A stretch of 64,000 nucleotides of DNA from Cyclobacterium salsum (GCF_010119245.1 NZ_WNKG01000004.1:1-64000), one strand, 5' to 3'; positions 34,473-44,143 are shown, counted from the stretch's first letter. Program-made: numbers and translations. The notes: generated from the sequence alone by a model not told the origin.

Positions 34473-37400
34473 TTCCCGTAAAACTCACCTTAAAAGGACT
34501 CTACTCCTACAAAGAAACCCAAACCATAGATTTTACATCTCTAACTGCTGCCGGTCTATTTGGTATCTTTGGAGCCGTGGGGAGTGGTAAATCATCTTTA
34601 TTGGAAGCCATTTTATTGGCGCTATATGGAAGTACCGAAAGGCTTTCCGATAGAGGTGAAAAAAACAGCATGGTCAATCTTCAAAGCGATTCCCTTCAAA
34701 TAAGCTTTGAATTTAAGGCTGGCAAAAACAATACAAACCATTACCTGGCACGGTACCGGGTAAAAAGAAATCCGAAAAATTTCGATGAAATCCGGCCGGC
34801 AGAACATCATTTTTACCTGAAAGAAAAGGAGGAACTGATTCCCCTGGAGGAAAAAGCGGAGGCCATCCTCGGGATGAAAATGGACCATTTCAAACAAACG
34901 GTGATCATTCCACAGGGGAAGTTTCGGGAGTTCATTGACCTGACACCCGGACCCCGGGCAGCCATGATGAAGGAATTATTTGGGCTGGAGCGATTTGACC
35001 TCTCCGGAAACACCGGAACCCTTTATAAAAAGGCCAGAGAGGAAAAGATCAAACTCGAAACCAAGCTAGAACCACTGGAAAACCTAAGTCAGGACCTGCT
35101 TGAAGCACAACAATCCGAACAGGAAAAAACCGACCGACTGGTCAAGGAAAAAGAGCGATCCTTCGAAAAATCTGGTAAAAAATTACAGCAAATGGAAGGC
35201 TTCCGGGAAAAATATCAGGAACTCCTTCAATCCAGGAAAATCTGGGAGACCCTTGAAAACCAACTCCCTGAAATAGAAAAAAAGAAAAAAGAACTGAAAG
35301 CCTATCTTCAGGCCCGAACCTACCTACTGCCCGTGTGGGAAAAAATAAAGGAAGAAAACCTGGCACTGGAAGAAGCGACGGTAGGAACAATTGACTGCCA
35401 GCGCTTTGAACAAGCCTATAACGAGCAAATTAAAACCCTGGAAGCGCAAGAATCCGACCTGAAAAAAAAAGCGGACAAACGGCCTCAACGAGAAAACAAA
35501 ATCAGAGACTTGCAAAAAGTCCTGGAGATTCAAACCCTCACCGGGGAATGTCAAGCTTCGCAGGGCAAGCTGGAATCCATGCAGCCCCAGTTGGAGGATT
35601 TGCTTCGAAAGCAGGAATCCTTGGAAAAGCAATTGATAGCGCTGGACAGGGAAACCGAAAGTTTTGATCTTTCCAGCGACCATCAAGAACTGGCAGAACT
35701 GCAGCAGCAGGCAAAGGAATGGAAGGCACTTTTGGCGCAAAAAGAGGTTTTGAAAGGGCAAGAGGAAAATCTAAAAAAAGAGACACGGGCGTTTACCAGC
35801 CGGGTGGAGGAACTCCTGGCTTTCCTTCCATCGGATTTTACTGACTTTGAGCAGTGGGTGGCAGCGCAAAAGGAAGGTATTAAAAAATGGGAAGGGGAAA
35901 AAGAAAGGTTGATTGAAAAAAAAGCCTTGCAAAACCATGCGCACGCACTTAGGGAAGGGGAGCCTTGTCCTTTATGCGGCTCCCTGGATCACCCGGATCC
36001 CTTGGATGCGCACCTTTCCGATAACTCGCTAGCGGAAATTCAATCCTCCTGGGAAAACAGCCGGGAAAAACTAGACCAAACGCAGGAGATGGCCAGGGAG
36101 TTACTCCTCCAAAAAACCAAGGAAGAAAACCACTCCGTCCAACTCCGGAATAAAAGCGAAGAGCTAACCCTTCTGCAGCAACAACTGGAACAGCTTCAAA
36201 AAAAGCTCGCAGCAAGAGGTATTACCGATCCGGAATCGCTGGATTCCAAACGAAGTCAACTGGAAGAAAAGGTTAAAAAGCAGGCTGCGCTGGATAAAAC
36301 CATTCGGGAAGGCAGAAAAAATCTGGAACAGGTCCGGAAGGAACGGGAGCTGATACAGCAAGAATTAAGAAAGGCAGAAGAGCGCCTTTTGAGTCTCAAA
36401 AGTACGATCAAAGCAAAAGAAGAGGAGATCTCAGACCTGGAATTTGCCCAGTCTTATCTGAAAAAATCGGCTGAAATCATCCGCCAAACGATAACGAAGG
36501 TACAGCAGGACATCCAGGAAACGGCCGATTTTCTGGATAGCAAGCAGAAAGTATTGAAGGAAACCAGAGAAAAGGCCGCCACCAACCTGGCCAACCTTTC
36601 CAATTATGTGAACAAAAAGGAACGAAGTACCCAAAAACTGGCCGGGCTGAATGCCGATTACGAGACATTACTTTTGGAATACGGCTTTTCCGACAAACAA
36701 ACACTGGAAGCCCTTTTTACCAGCAGTATGGATGCAGACAAGACCGACCATCAAATCCGGGAATATGAAAAAAAATGTTCCGTAGTAAGGTCTCGAATTT
36801 CGGAATTGGAAAATATACCGGGTGTACCGGACTTTCAGCATCAAACTTACGAGGCCCTAAATGCTTCCCACTTGCTGGAAAAAGAGGAACTGGAATTCAT
36901 GAAAAACAAGCTCATACTCCTCAATCAATCTCTCCAAGAACTTCGGGAAAAACTTGTTTTGAAAGCGGAATTAACCCAAACGTTTCGTAAACTGGAAACC
37001 CGTCTGTCGTATCTCAAAGAACTCGATCAGCTATTTAAAGGTAGCGGCTTTGTCAAGTATGTAAGCCGGATTTACCTGAAAGAACTCTGCCATACCGCCA
37101 ATCTGCGCTTTTCCAAACTGACTAAGAACAGCCTAAGCCTGGAGATAGATGATAACAATACTTTTTGGGTAACGGATTACCTGAATGGAGGAAAAAAGCG
37201 TTTGCTGAAAACGCTTTCAGGTGGCCAAACCTTTCAGGCCTCTTTATGTCTGGCACTCGCACTGGCCGAAAAAGTCAAATCCCTTAATCAGGCAGATCAA
37301 AGCTTTTTCTTTCTGGATGAGGGGTTCGGAGCCCTGGACCGGAATTCTCTTCGGGTGGTCTTTGAAACCTTGAAAGCGCTTCGTCATGAAAACCGGATCG

Positions 37401-37507
37401 TGGGTATTATCAGCCATGTGGAGGAACTACAGCAAGAGGTTGCGGTTTATGCCAGGGTGGAGCTGGATCAGGAAAAAGGAAGCCAGGTTGGTTACAGTTT
37501 TAGCTAA
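34469..37507 (+). CDS. sbcC: Exonuclease subunit SbcC (SMC/Rad50-like ATPase)
   Basis: A 1012-residue Rad50-type ATPase. Walker A is GAVGSGKSS (35-43). Long heptad-rich coiled coils (about 180-490 and 520-860) flank the zinc hook CPLCGS near residue 500. The ABC signature LSGGQTFQASL is near 915 and Walker B FFFLDEGFGALD near 945-955. Together with SbcD it tethers and processes DNA ends. No truncation or frameshift was seen. The plus-strand gene ends against the terminator that serves the convergent glucan operon. Confidence 0.95.
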   Translation: MIPVKLTLKGLYSYKETQTIDFTSLTAAGLFGIFGAVGSGKSSLLEAILLALYGSTERLSDRGEKNSMVNLQSDSLQISFEFKAGKNNTNHYLARYRVKRNPKNFDEIRPAEHHFYLKEKEELIPLEEKAEAILGMKMDHFKQTVIIPQGKFREFIDLTPGPRAAMMKELFGLERFDLSGNTGTLYKKAREEKIKLETKLEPLENLSQDLLEAQQSEQEKTDRLVKEKERSFEKSGKKLQQMEGFREKYQELLQSRKIWETLENQLPEIEKKKKELKAYLQARTYLLPVWEKIKEENLALEEATVGTIDCQRFEQAYNEQIKTLEAQESDLKKKADKRPQRENKIRDLQKVLEIQTLTGECQASQGKLESMQPQLEDLLRKQESLEKQLIALDRETESFDLSSDHQELAELQQQAKEWKALLAQKEVLKGQEENLKKETRAFTSRVEELLAFLPSDFTDFEQWVAAQKEGIKKWEGEKERLIEKKALQNHAHALREGEPCPLCGSLDHPDPLDAHLSDNSLAEIQSSWENSREKLDQTQEMARELLLQKTKEENHSVQLRNKSEELTLLQQQLEQLQKKLAARGITDPESLDSKRSQLEEKVKKQAALDKTIREGRKNLEQVRKERELIQQELRKAEERLLSLKSTIKAKEEEISDLEFAQSYLKKSAEIIRQTITKVQQDIQETADFLDSKQKVLKETREKAATNLANLSNYVNKKERSTQKLAGLNADYETLLLEYGFSDKQTLEALFTSSMDADKTDHQIREYEKKCSVVRSRISELENIPGVPDFQHQTYEALNASHLLEKEELEFMKNKLILLNQSLQELREKLVLKAELTQTFRKLETRLSYLKELDQLFKGSGFVKYVSRIYLKELCHTANLRFSKLTKNSLSLEIDDNNTFWVTDYLNGGKKRLLKTLSGGQTFQASLCLALALAEKVKSLNQADQSFFFLDEGFGALDRNSLRVVFETLKALRHENRIVGIISHVEELQQEVAVYARVELDQEKGSQVGYSFS

Positions 37508-37568
37508 AAAAACCGGGCTATCCCAATCCCCGACCCGGTGAAGGTCGAAAAAGCGATCGCCCGGTTTT
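37505..37568 (-). terminator. Terminator between convergent sbcC and the glucan operon
   Basis: A perfect 10-bp stem AAAACCGGGC (37509-37518) / GCCCGGTTTT (37559-37568) encloses a 40-base loop that has its own small hairpin (CGACC/GGTCG). On the minus strand the stem is followed by seven T, so it suits the minus-strand glucan operon. It is weaker for sbcC because only four T follow on the plus strand. Confidence 0.65.
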
Positions 37569-37596
37569 GATTCAAATTCGAATGTTAATTTGAGAA

Positions 37597-38805
37597 TTAA
37601 CCCGAGACAGCATCTTTCTCAGCCTGTTTGAGCCTTAAAATAAAATCACTCAGGACATTCATATAATTTATAAATGCCTCATAGGGGCTTTCGTAGGGGC
37701 TAAAATAAGCATGAATATCCCCGTCAGAAAAAAACTTGGTGCACATATAATAGAAGTGATCGCTGGTTTGCAGGTAGCGCCAATCCCGGTGAATAGCTGG
37801 GTCATTGGATTTTTTCACTTTGGCTTCCAGTTCAAATAATCGGTCAAATGCCTCGTCCTGTAGATCGTTACCCAACCAGGCGGTCAGATCCCGCTCCTCA
37901 TCTGCCCAGGAAATGGGAATGGGGACGTGAATTTTTCCCACCGGCGAAGCATTGGCAATTACTTCCGAAGGAGTGGAAAAGGAAAAGTTGGTCTGATTGA
38001 ATACCGCATCAGGAAGGTGCCGCATAAATTCAAAAATCCCCGTTTCTTTCCATTGGTGTTCACCAAAGGTTTCGTAATCCATAAACAGGTTAATCACCTC
38101 ATCTTCCGCCGGTACCTGGTTTAGCCAGCCCATGAATTTATCTGTTGTGAGGGGATAATCGGACCATTTGGTTTCCCCAAACCGAAAGGCAATGTCATCA
38201 CTCAGGCGGAAGTTTTTGAGCAATACTTTTAGTTTAGGCTCGTTGGCGTTCACGTAGACAAAATTCGGGCTTTTCCAGCCCAGGATATGTTTGGCTCCTT
38301 CAGAAAGGATGCCGTCAAAACCCATTTTACCCACCATTTCACCAATACTATCTGAATAAATCAACTCCGTATTTCGAAATACTTTTGGCGTATATCCGTT
38401 GAAATATTGCTTTATTTTCTCTTGATGAAGGTGTACCATGTCTTTGAACTCTGATTCACTTTTCAAGGCACAGAGGGAGTGTGAATACGTTTCGTTTAGC
38501 AACTCCACATGACCTGTGGCCACCAGTTCCTGAAAGCTATGCAAAACTTCCGGGGCGTAGGCCTCCATTTGGTCCAGAATGGTCCCGGATATAGAAAAAC
38601 AAACTTTGAACTTTCCCTGGTATTTTCGAATGAGCTCCAGCAAAAGTTGGTTCATTGGTAGGTAACATTTTTTAGCCACCTTTTTCATGATATTTCTATT
38701 GGAATAATCATCCCAGTAATCATGATCGTCCCCAATCTCAAAAAATCGGTAGGGTTTCAATCTGTAAGGTTGGTGTACTTGAAAGTAAAAACAAATGGTT
38801 CTCAT
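37597..38805 (-). CDS. Glycoside hydrolase family 57 alpha-amylase-like protein
   Basis: A 402-residue cytoplasmic enzyme of family GH57, retaining alpha-glucan hydrolases or transferases. It begins with the family signature CFYFQVHQPYRLKPY, has LLNETYSHSL and VFRNTELIYSDSIGEM with the probable nucleophile Glu, and LFMDYETFGEHQW with the probable acid/base Asp. The gene is third in a minus-strand operon after a debranching enzyme and a GT4 glycosyltransferase (3-base gap). The set implies storage or turnover of a glycogen-like alpha-glucan. A terminator follows. Confidence 0.9.
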   Translation of the reverse strand: MRTICFYFQVHQPYRLKPYRFFEIGDDHDYWDDYSNRNIMKKVAKKCYLPMNQLLLELIRKYQGKFKVCFSISGTILDQMEAYAPEVLHSFQELVATGHVELLNETYSHSLCALKSESEFKDMVHLHQEKIKQYFNGYTPKVFRNTELIYSDSIGEMVGKMGFDGILSEGAKHILGWKSPNFVYVNANEPKLKVLLKNFRLSDDIAFRFGETKWSDYPLTTDKFMGWLNQVPAEDEVINLFMDYETFGEHQWKETGIFEFMRHLPDAVFNQTNFSFSTPSEVIANASPVGKIHVPIPISWADEERDLTAWLGNDLQDEAFDRLFELEAKVKKSNDPAIHRDWRYLQTSDHFYYMCTKFFSDGDIHAYFSPYESPYEAFINYMNVLSDFILRLKQAEKDAVSG

Positions 38806-38808
38806 ATC

Positions 38809-40089
38809 CTATTGATTTACGGTTTGCTTGTATATATCGATGACTTTTTTAGCCACGTGCTCCCACTTGAGCTTTTTCAGCTCTTCCCTTCCCATCTCTC
38901 TAAACATTTTGGAAATGCCATTGTAATGAAGCAAGGCAAAAATAGCATCTGCCATCGCATCAATGTCCCAAAAATCGACTTTAACGGCATTTTGAAGTAC
39001 TTCCGCCACGCCGGATTGTTTGGAAATGATCACCGGCGTATTGTGTCTGACCGCCTCCAATGGAGAAATACCGAAGGGTTCGGAGACAGAAGGCATCACG
39101 TACACATCACTGAGCGCAAACATCTTATCCACATCGTCTCCCTTAAGAAACCCCGTAAAGTGAAACTTGGTCCCGATCCGCAATTCCGCCACCCGCAAGA
39201 TCATTCGATTCAGTAAATCTCCGGAACCGGCCATGACGAATCTCACATTTTCATCCTTTTTAATCACCTTATGAGCCGCTTCTACAAAGTACTCAGGTCC
39301 CTTTTGAAAGGTAATTCGTCCCAGGAACGTCACGATTTTCTCGGGGACTTTTTTCTCTTCCTTGGACTTGATAATACTGGTGTCCAATACGGCATTGTGT
39401 ACCACGGTGACTTTCTCTTCGGGGATTCCGTATTTGGCCACGATGGTATTTTTTGTGAGCTGGCTCACGGCGATGATCTTATCCGCTGCTTCCATACCGG
39501 CTCGCTCTATATCGTAGACCCGTTGGTTTACGGTTTGCCCGGAACGGTCAAATTCTGTCGCATGTACGTGCGCAATCAGCGGCTTCCCACTCATTTGTTT
39601 CGCCGCTATTCCTGCGGGAAAGGATAACCAGTCATGGGCATGAATCAGGTCAAACTCTTTGTTTTTTGCAATTTGTGCAGCTACCAGGGCATACCGGGAG
39701 ACCTCCAGGATTAGATCTTTGCCATACTTTCCACTGAAAGTAAACTTATTGGCTAATACGCTGGATTCCAATTCGTCCTGATCTTTGAGTAGTCGTTCGG
39801 TATGGTTGTGATATTCTTCCGGACTGAGGTAGGGAATCAAAAAAGAGCTTACCTCCAGGTAGGTGAGGTTTTTCCAGATATCCCTGAACCGACGTTCCCG
39901 GTAATCGATTTCCACATCACTGGCATTGACAAACTCAGCCAACGGATCCTCATCTCCCCATAATTTAGGGACAACAAAAATCAGGTCTTGTTTGTGGTGG
40001 GCCATTCCTTTTACCAACCCGTAGCAGGCGGTACCCAACCCCCCGGAAATATGAGGAGGAAATTCCCATCCAAACATTAAAACTTTCAT
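38809..40089 (-). CDS. Family 4 glycosyltransferase, glycogen synthase-like
   Basis: A 426-residue GT-B glycosyltransferase. The N-terminal glycine-rich motif WEFPPHISGGLGTACYGLVK is typical of starch/glycogen-synthase-like GT4/GT5 proteins, followed by LIHAHDWLSFPAGIAAK. The C-terminal half has VTFLGRITFQKGPEYFVEA and the nucleotide-binding EPFGISPLEAVRHNTPVI. It sits between the debranching enzyme (11 bases upstream) and the GH57 gene (3 bases downstream). The acceptor is probably an alpha-glucan, inferred from context; donor unknown. Confidence 0.88.
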   Translation of the reverse strand: MKVLMFGWEFPPHISGGLGTACYGLVKGMAHHKQDLIFVVPKLWGDEDPLAEFVNASDVEIDYRERRFRDIWKNLTYLEVSSFLIPYLSPEEYHNHTERLLKDQDELESSVLANKFTFSGKYGKDLILEVSRYALVAAQIAKNKEFDLIHAHDWLSFPAGIAAKQMSGKPLIAHVHATEFDRSGQTVNQRVYDIERAGMEAADKIIAVSQLTKNTIVAKYGIPEEKVTVVHNAVLDTSIIKSKEEKKVPEKIVTFLGRITFQKGPEYFVEAAHKVIKKDENVRFVMAGSGDLLNRMILRVAELRIGTKFHFTGFLKGDDVDKMFALSDVYVMPSVSEPFGISPLEAVRHNTPVIISKQSGVAEVLQNAVKVDFWDIDAMADAIFALLHYNGISKMFREMGREELKKLKWEHVAKKVIDIYKQTVNQ

Positions 40090-40100
40090 ATAAATCTTTT

Positions 40101-42017
40101 TTAAAGATTATCGATTAAATATTTCATCCGCAGCAATTCACCCACACTCCAGGCCTGTGATATGGCCCCTTTCGGTCTGTGGGGAGGATCTCCATCGTAT
40201 ATTTCAGCAATGGTTCCGACACCATACTGGGTCATCACCCCATCGAAGCTGCTGATCATGTTTTCAACCAATTTTTTCCCTTGCTTCCCATGCAACTTCA
40301 AATATCCTTCCGAAAAATGTCCCAGCAGCCAGGGCCATGCGGTTCCCTGGTGGTAGGTGTTGTCCCGCTCGTATTGATCTCCCTGGTAATATCCTTTATA
40401 AAGTGGATCACTTGGTGCCAGTGTCCTGAGTCCTCTGTTCGTAAACAAATTGTTCTTGACTACTTCCAGCACATGATCTTTTTGTTCGTTGCTTAGAGGG
40501 CTGTAAGGCAAAGAAGTGGCGAATACCATGTTAGGCCGGATGGACCAATCCTTTTTCTCTCCCTTTACCACATCCGCCAGGTAGCCCTTTTTTTCGCTCC
40601 AAAATGTCTCTACGAACGATTCTTCCAACTTATCAGCCAAATTCTTCGCTCCTTCGTCTCCTGAAAGTTCGTGAAAAAACAATAAGGCATTGTACCACAA
40701 GGCATTGATCTCTACCGGACAACCGATTCTCGGAGTCACCGGGCCGTCTTTGGTGACCGCATCCATCCAGGTAAGGGCGATCCCTTCTTCCCCTCCGCAA
40801 AGCAACCCGTTTTCCATAACATGGATGTTAAAAGCCGTACCCCTGGTAAATCCATCTATGATACCTTTGCATTTTTCCAGGTATCTGGAGATAACGGTCT
40901 CCTTGTCACCCGTGAAGATTACGTATTGCTGCAAGGCCCAGAAATACCAAAGAGGGGCATCGATGCTATTCATATTCGTCATTACCCCACTTCCAACATT
41001 TGGAAACAAGGGCCCTTTTAAATCTTTGGACATGGAGTCCATCACATCCAAAAAGGTTTGTTTATCTCCCAGGGTCAGTGTCAGGCCTGGCAGGGCTATA
41101 AAGGTATCTCTTCCCCACCAACCAAACCAGGGATACCCTGCAATGACGCGCGTTTCTCCCCTTCGCCGGCTTATAAATTGTCCCGCCGCATTTTTCAGAC
41201 AATTTACAAAATTGTCTCTGGGAATTCTTCTGCTGATTTCCTTCTGGAAAGATTCCTGTAAGGACTCAGGATTCACCTCTTTTAAGCCTGCTGCCAAGAT
41301 GACCGATTCCCCTTTTTCGATTTCAAATTCAAAATAGCCCGGTACGTACAGGTCTTCCTGATAGTCGTAACCCCGCTCAATTTCCCGGATGTATTCTATG
41401 TTATAAAACCAGTCAGGAACCGGTACAAAAACATTCTCTTTGGAGATTTGCAGCGAAAGGGGGTCATAGGCTTCGTAAAGCCGGAATTGAACTCCTTTTT
41501 TTATCTTCTTAATTTTTTTATTCACGTAAGTATTGGCCTTGGAAAGTCCGTGATAGCCTCTAAAAGCCAAAAAGGGACTGACCCGCAATTTGGTAGGTAT
41601 CAAGGCATCCACCAGCGTGTATTTCACCATGACCCTGTCTGCCGTGGAGTCCAGAATGATTTCCTTTTCCAAAACCACCCCACCTACCCGGTACCTGAGT
41701 TTGGGAATGGGCTCGGAATCAAAATCCTCCAGGTATTTGTGGCCACGGGGGAAATAATTACCAGGATATTTATTGATACCCAAATTGAATAGGGCATCTT
41801 TCTGAGCAATTGTCTCGTGCACGTTGGAAAGCAATACATGCAATTGCCCGTCAATCTGGGGCTGAGGAGCCACCAAAAGGCCGTGATATTTTCTGGTATT
41901 GCAGCCGATAATCGTTGTACTCGTATAGCAACCCGAACGATTGGAACGGATTATTTCCTTTTCCAATGAATAATTCAGGTTGATGAGTTGCGTCTTATCG
42001 AAATGTATGTAGCTCAT
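40101..42017 (-). CDS. Amylo-alpha-1,6-glucosidase (glycogen debranching enzyme)
   Basis: A 638-residue enzyme with an N-terminal bacterial glycogen-debranching domain (CYTSTTIIGCNTRKYHGLLV) and a C-terminal (alpha/alpha)6-barrel GDE domain: AGYPWFGWWGRDTFIALPGL, MNSIDAPLWYFWALQQYV, GTAWPWLLGHFSEGY. The Asp in WGRD is a candidate active-site acid. It removes alpha-1,6 branches of glycogen-like polymers. It is the first gene of the three-gene glucan operon. Upstream, a terminator at 42144-42172 isolates it from the small ORF and tRNA. Confidence 0.92.
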   Translation of the reverse strand: MSYIHFDKTQLINLNYSLEKEIIRSNRSGCYTSTTIIGCNTRKYHGLLVAPQPQIDGQLHVLLSNVHETIAQKDALFNLGINKYPGNYFPRGHKYLEDFDSEPIPKLRYRVGGVVLEKEIILDSTADRVMVKYTLVDALIPTKLRVSPFLAFRGYHGLSKANTYVNKKIKKIKKGVQFRLYEAYDPLSLQISKENVFVPVPDWFYNIEYIREIERGYDYQEDLYVPGYFEFEIEKGESVILAAGLKEVNPESLQESFQKEISRRIPRDNFVNCLKNAAGQFISRRRGETRVIAGYPWFGWWGRDTFIALPGLTLTLGDKQTFLDVMDSMSKDLKGPLFPNVGSGVMTNMNSIDAPLWYFWALQQYVIFTGDKETVISRYLEKCKGIIDGFTRGTAFNIHVMENGLLCGGEEGIALTWMDAVTKDGPVTPRIGCPVEINALWYNALLFFHELSGDEGAKNLADKLEESFVETFWSEKKGYLADVVKGEKKDWSIRPNMVFATSLPYSPLSNEQKDHVLEVVKNNLFTNRGLRTLAPSDPLYKGYYQGDQYERDNTYHQGTAWPWLLGHFSEGYLKLHGKQGKKLVENMISSFDGVMTQYGVGTIAEIYDGDPPHRPKGAISQAWSVGELLRMKYLIDNL

Positions 42018-42143
42018 TTAAACAAATGTTTGTGGTTTTTATAAAAATACTTGAATCCTTTGTAAAGAAAAATAAATGATCGAAAAACTAATGCAAATAG
42101 GGTTTAAAAAAAGACCAAATAAAATTTCCTTTTTTCCAAGACA

Positions 42144-42172
42144 CAAAAAAAGGGAGCAAATCACTCCCTTTT
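42144..42172 (-). terminator. Strong rho-independent terminator after the 44-codon ORF
   Basis: A 9-bp perfect stem AAAAGGGAG (42148-42156) / CTCCCTTTT (42164-42172), loop CAAATCA. On the minus strand it is followed by at least seven T. It lies 24 bases downstream of the stop of the small ORF at 42196-42330 and about 130 bases upstream of the debranching-enzyme start. Confidence 0.85.
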
Positions 42173-42195
42173 ATTTTTTCCTATAAACTTGCAGA

Positions 42196-42330
42196 TCAGG
42201 CACTTTCTTTTTGAATTTCTTCTAAATTCCTGATCGACTCCTCGAATTTCATCATATACAAATGAACCTGATTCAAATTGACATACCTGATCTGAGGAAA
42301 TTTTTTTGAAGATTGAAATAATGTAAACAT
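42196..42330 (-). CDS. Possible 44-residue small protein
   Basis: ATG at 42330 opens 44 codons ending in TGA. The product starts MFTLFQSSKKFPQIRYVNLN and continues QVHLYMMKFEESIRNLEEIQ, ending KESA: an aromatic/basic N-terminal part, then an amphipathic acidic helix. A strong terminator follows 24 bases after the stop and another terminator (of tRNA-His) precedes it, so a separate short transcript is expected here. I do not recognise a family. The stretch could also be a small regulatory RNA whose reading frame is accidental. Confidence 0.45.
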   Translation of the reverse strand: MFTLFQSSKKFPQIRYVNLNQVHLYMMKFEESIRNLEEIQKESA

Positions 42331-42540
42331 GACTTCTTAAAATTAATTGAATTCCTACACACCCGTCATAACAAAGAATATGCCATCGTTTTTCTGCTTT
42401 AACAGCACAAAAGAAAAAGAGGGAACACCGCTTAAAGCCGCAAACACTTTCCTAAAATCATCCCCACATTTCTTCGATTGCAAACGTTAAAGCCCATTTG
42501 ATATACCTGACGAAACAAATTCCCAGTCGAAACCAGCGCT

Positions 42541-42575
42541 TAAAAAAAACAACCCTCCTGATTTAAAGGAGGGTT
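42541..42575 (-). terminator. Rho-independent terminator of tRNA-His
   Basis: A 9-bp perfect stem AACCCTCCT (42551-42559) / AGGAGGGTT (42567-42575), loop GATTTAA, followed on the minus strand by G and eight T. It begins immediately after the encoded CCA of the tRNA. Confidence 0.9.
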
Positions 42576-42576
42576 T

Positions 42577-42654
42577 TGGGGTGAAAGACCGGGTTCGAAC
42601 CGGCGACCTCTGGATCCACAAACCAGCGCTCTAACCAGCTGAGCTACAATCACC
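42577..42654 (-). tRNA. tRNA-His (anticodon GTG)
   Basis: On the minus strand the cloverleaf is clear: an extra 5' G (42654) opposite C73 as is standard for tRNA-His, D arm GCTC-AGCTGGTTA-GAGC, anticodon loop TTGTGGA with anticodon GTG, variable loop AGGTC, T arm GCCGG-TTCGAAC-CCGGT, and a chromosomally encoded CCA (42579-42577). The acceptor stem GTGATTG/CTTTCAC has two adjacent U-U oppositions, and the anticodon stem CTGGT/TCCAG has one at 31-39, so pairing is weaker than usual. A good promoter lies upstream and a terminator directly downstream. Confidence 0.92.
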
Positions 42655-42691
42655 ATTTTATCCCTTCCAATGATTTTATCGGATGGGAATG

Positions 42692-42722
42692 CAAAGGTAA
42701 TATGCTTTTTTTAGCCAAGCAA
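42692..42722 (-). promoter_or_regulatory. Bacteroidota-type promoter of tRNA-His
   Basis: On the minus strand, TTG (42722-42720), a 20-base spacer, and TACCTTTG (42699-42692), an exact match to the TAnnTTTG -7 element used by the Bacteroidota housekeeping sigma factor. The expected start of transcription is about 30 bases before the tRNA. Confidence 0.65.
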
Positions 42723-42729
42723 TACATTG

Positions 42730-44073
42730 CTATACATTTCTTGAAAATTTCAGCCGTTGACCCTTTCGGTCTTCATGGAATGTACCGTTTTCGTACGCCA
42801 GGTGTCCGGAAACAACCGTATGCGTGATTTTCGACTGAAAGGTCTGTCCTTCAAAGGGAGACCAACCACATTTAGACAAAACGTTCTCCCGGTTTACCTC
42901 CCAGGAATCTTCCAAATCCACCAGCACCATATCGGCATGGTAGCCCGGGCGTAGGTAGCCCCGCTTTTCAATCTCAAAAAGTATCGCCACATTATGACTG
43001 GTTTTTTGTACGATCTGCTCCAGACTGATCTGGTTTTTGTGGTACATTTCCAAAAGAGCCGGCAAGCAGTGTTGGACCAGAGGCCCGCCTGACGGGGCCG
43101 ACAGGTAGGGTTTTGACTTCTCTTCCAGGGTGTGCGGTGCATGATCCGTTGCAATGACATCGATATGCCCGTCCAATACTCCTTTCAATATTTCCTTCCT
43201 GTCTTCGGCTGTTTTTATTGCCGGATTCCATTTGATAAAATTACCTTTGGCTTCGTAGTCTTCATCGGAAAACCATAAGTGGTGCACACAGGCTTCTGCC
43301 GTAATTCTTTTTTCTTCCAGCGGCAGGTCCTTGTCAAAAAGCAATACTTCTTTTCCCGTACTGATATGCAATACATGGAGCTTGCTTCCGTACATGCGGG
43401 CCATATCCACCACGGTTTTGGAGGCATCATAACATGCCTTCCAGGATCTGATTTCCGGATGCAATCGCGGAGGGATATTATCTCCGTATTCTTTTTGAAA
43501 TTTTTCCAGATTGTCTTTGATAATCTGATCATTTTCACTGTGTGTGGCTATCAAAACCGGACAATCCCTAAATATTTTCTCCAGACTATCTGGATTATCC
43601 ACCAGCATATTGCCTGTGGAAGAGCCCTGAAAAACCTTTACCCCACATATGGTTTCCGGGTTTACCTGTTTGATCACATCAATATTATCATTCGTAGCTC
43701 CCAGGAAAAACGAGTAATTAGCCAGTGACTTTTTGGCGGCCAAATCGTATTTATCCTCCAGAAATTCAAGGGTGGTTGCCTGTGGCACGGTATTGGGCAT
43801 TTCCATATAACTGGTAATCCCTCCGGCAACGGCGGCCTTACTTTCTGTGTAGATCTCCGCTTTATGAGTCAATCCGGGCTCCCGGAAATGAACCTGATCA
43901 TCGATCAGGCCCGGTAAAAGGTATTTTCCATCGGCATCTATCTCTATATCGGCTTTATGCCCCGACAAATCGCCACCCACTGCAAAAATCAACCCCTCCT
44001 TTATATATAGGTCTCCCTGCATTATCTTACCTTCATTGACTATATTTGCATTCCGGATTAAAATTCTTTTCAT
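42730..44073 (-). CDS. pyrC: Dihydroorotase
   Basis: A 447-residue amidohydrolase of the dihydroorotase class I type, closing the ring of carbamoyl-aspartate in pyrimidine synthesis. The first metal ligands are in DDQVHFREPGLTHK (the usual DxHxH is DQVH-F here). The carboxylated Lys is in GVKVFQGSSTG, further ligands are in IATHSEN and LHVLHISTG, and the Asp is in VIATDHAPHT. Length and C-terminus are normal. The first motif reads HFR after QV, so one metal ligand position deserves checking. It is monocistronic and divergent from the helicase gene. Confidence 0.9.
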   Translation of the reverse strand: MKRILIRNANIVNEGKIMQGDLYIKEGLIFAVGGDLSGHKADIEIDADGKYLLPGLIDDQVHFREPGLTHKAEIYTESKAAVAGGITSYMEMPNTVPQATTLEFLEDKYDLAAKKSLANYSFFLGATNDNIDVIKQVNPETICGVKVFQGSSTGNMLVDNPDSLEKIFRDCPVLIATHSENDQIIKDNLEKFQKEYGDNIPPRLHPEIRSWKACYDASKTVVDMARMYGSKLHVLHISTGKEVLLFDKDLPLEEKRITAEACVHHLWFSDEDYEAKGNFIKWNPAIKTAEDRKEILKGVLDGHIDVIATDHAPHTLEEKSKPYLSAPSGGPLVQHCLPALLEMYHKNQISLEQIVQKTSHNVAILFEIEKRGYLRPGYHADMVLVDLEDSWEVNRENVLSKCGWSPFEGQTFQSKITHTVVSGHLAYENGTFHEDRKGQRLKFSRNV

Positions 44074-44143
44074 ACCATTGGTTTTTGAGCGGGAGGGGTT
44101 TCCAAAATCAACCCCTGAAATATTTCCATAAAATTATAAAATC

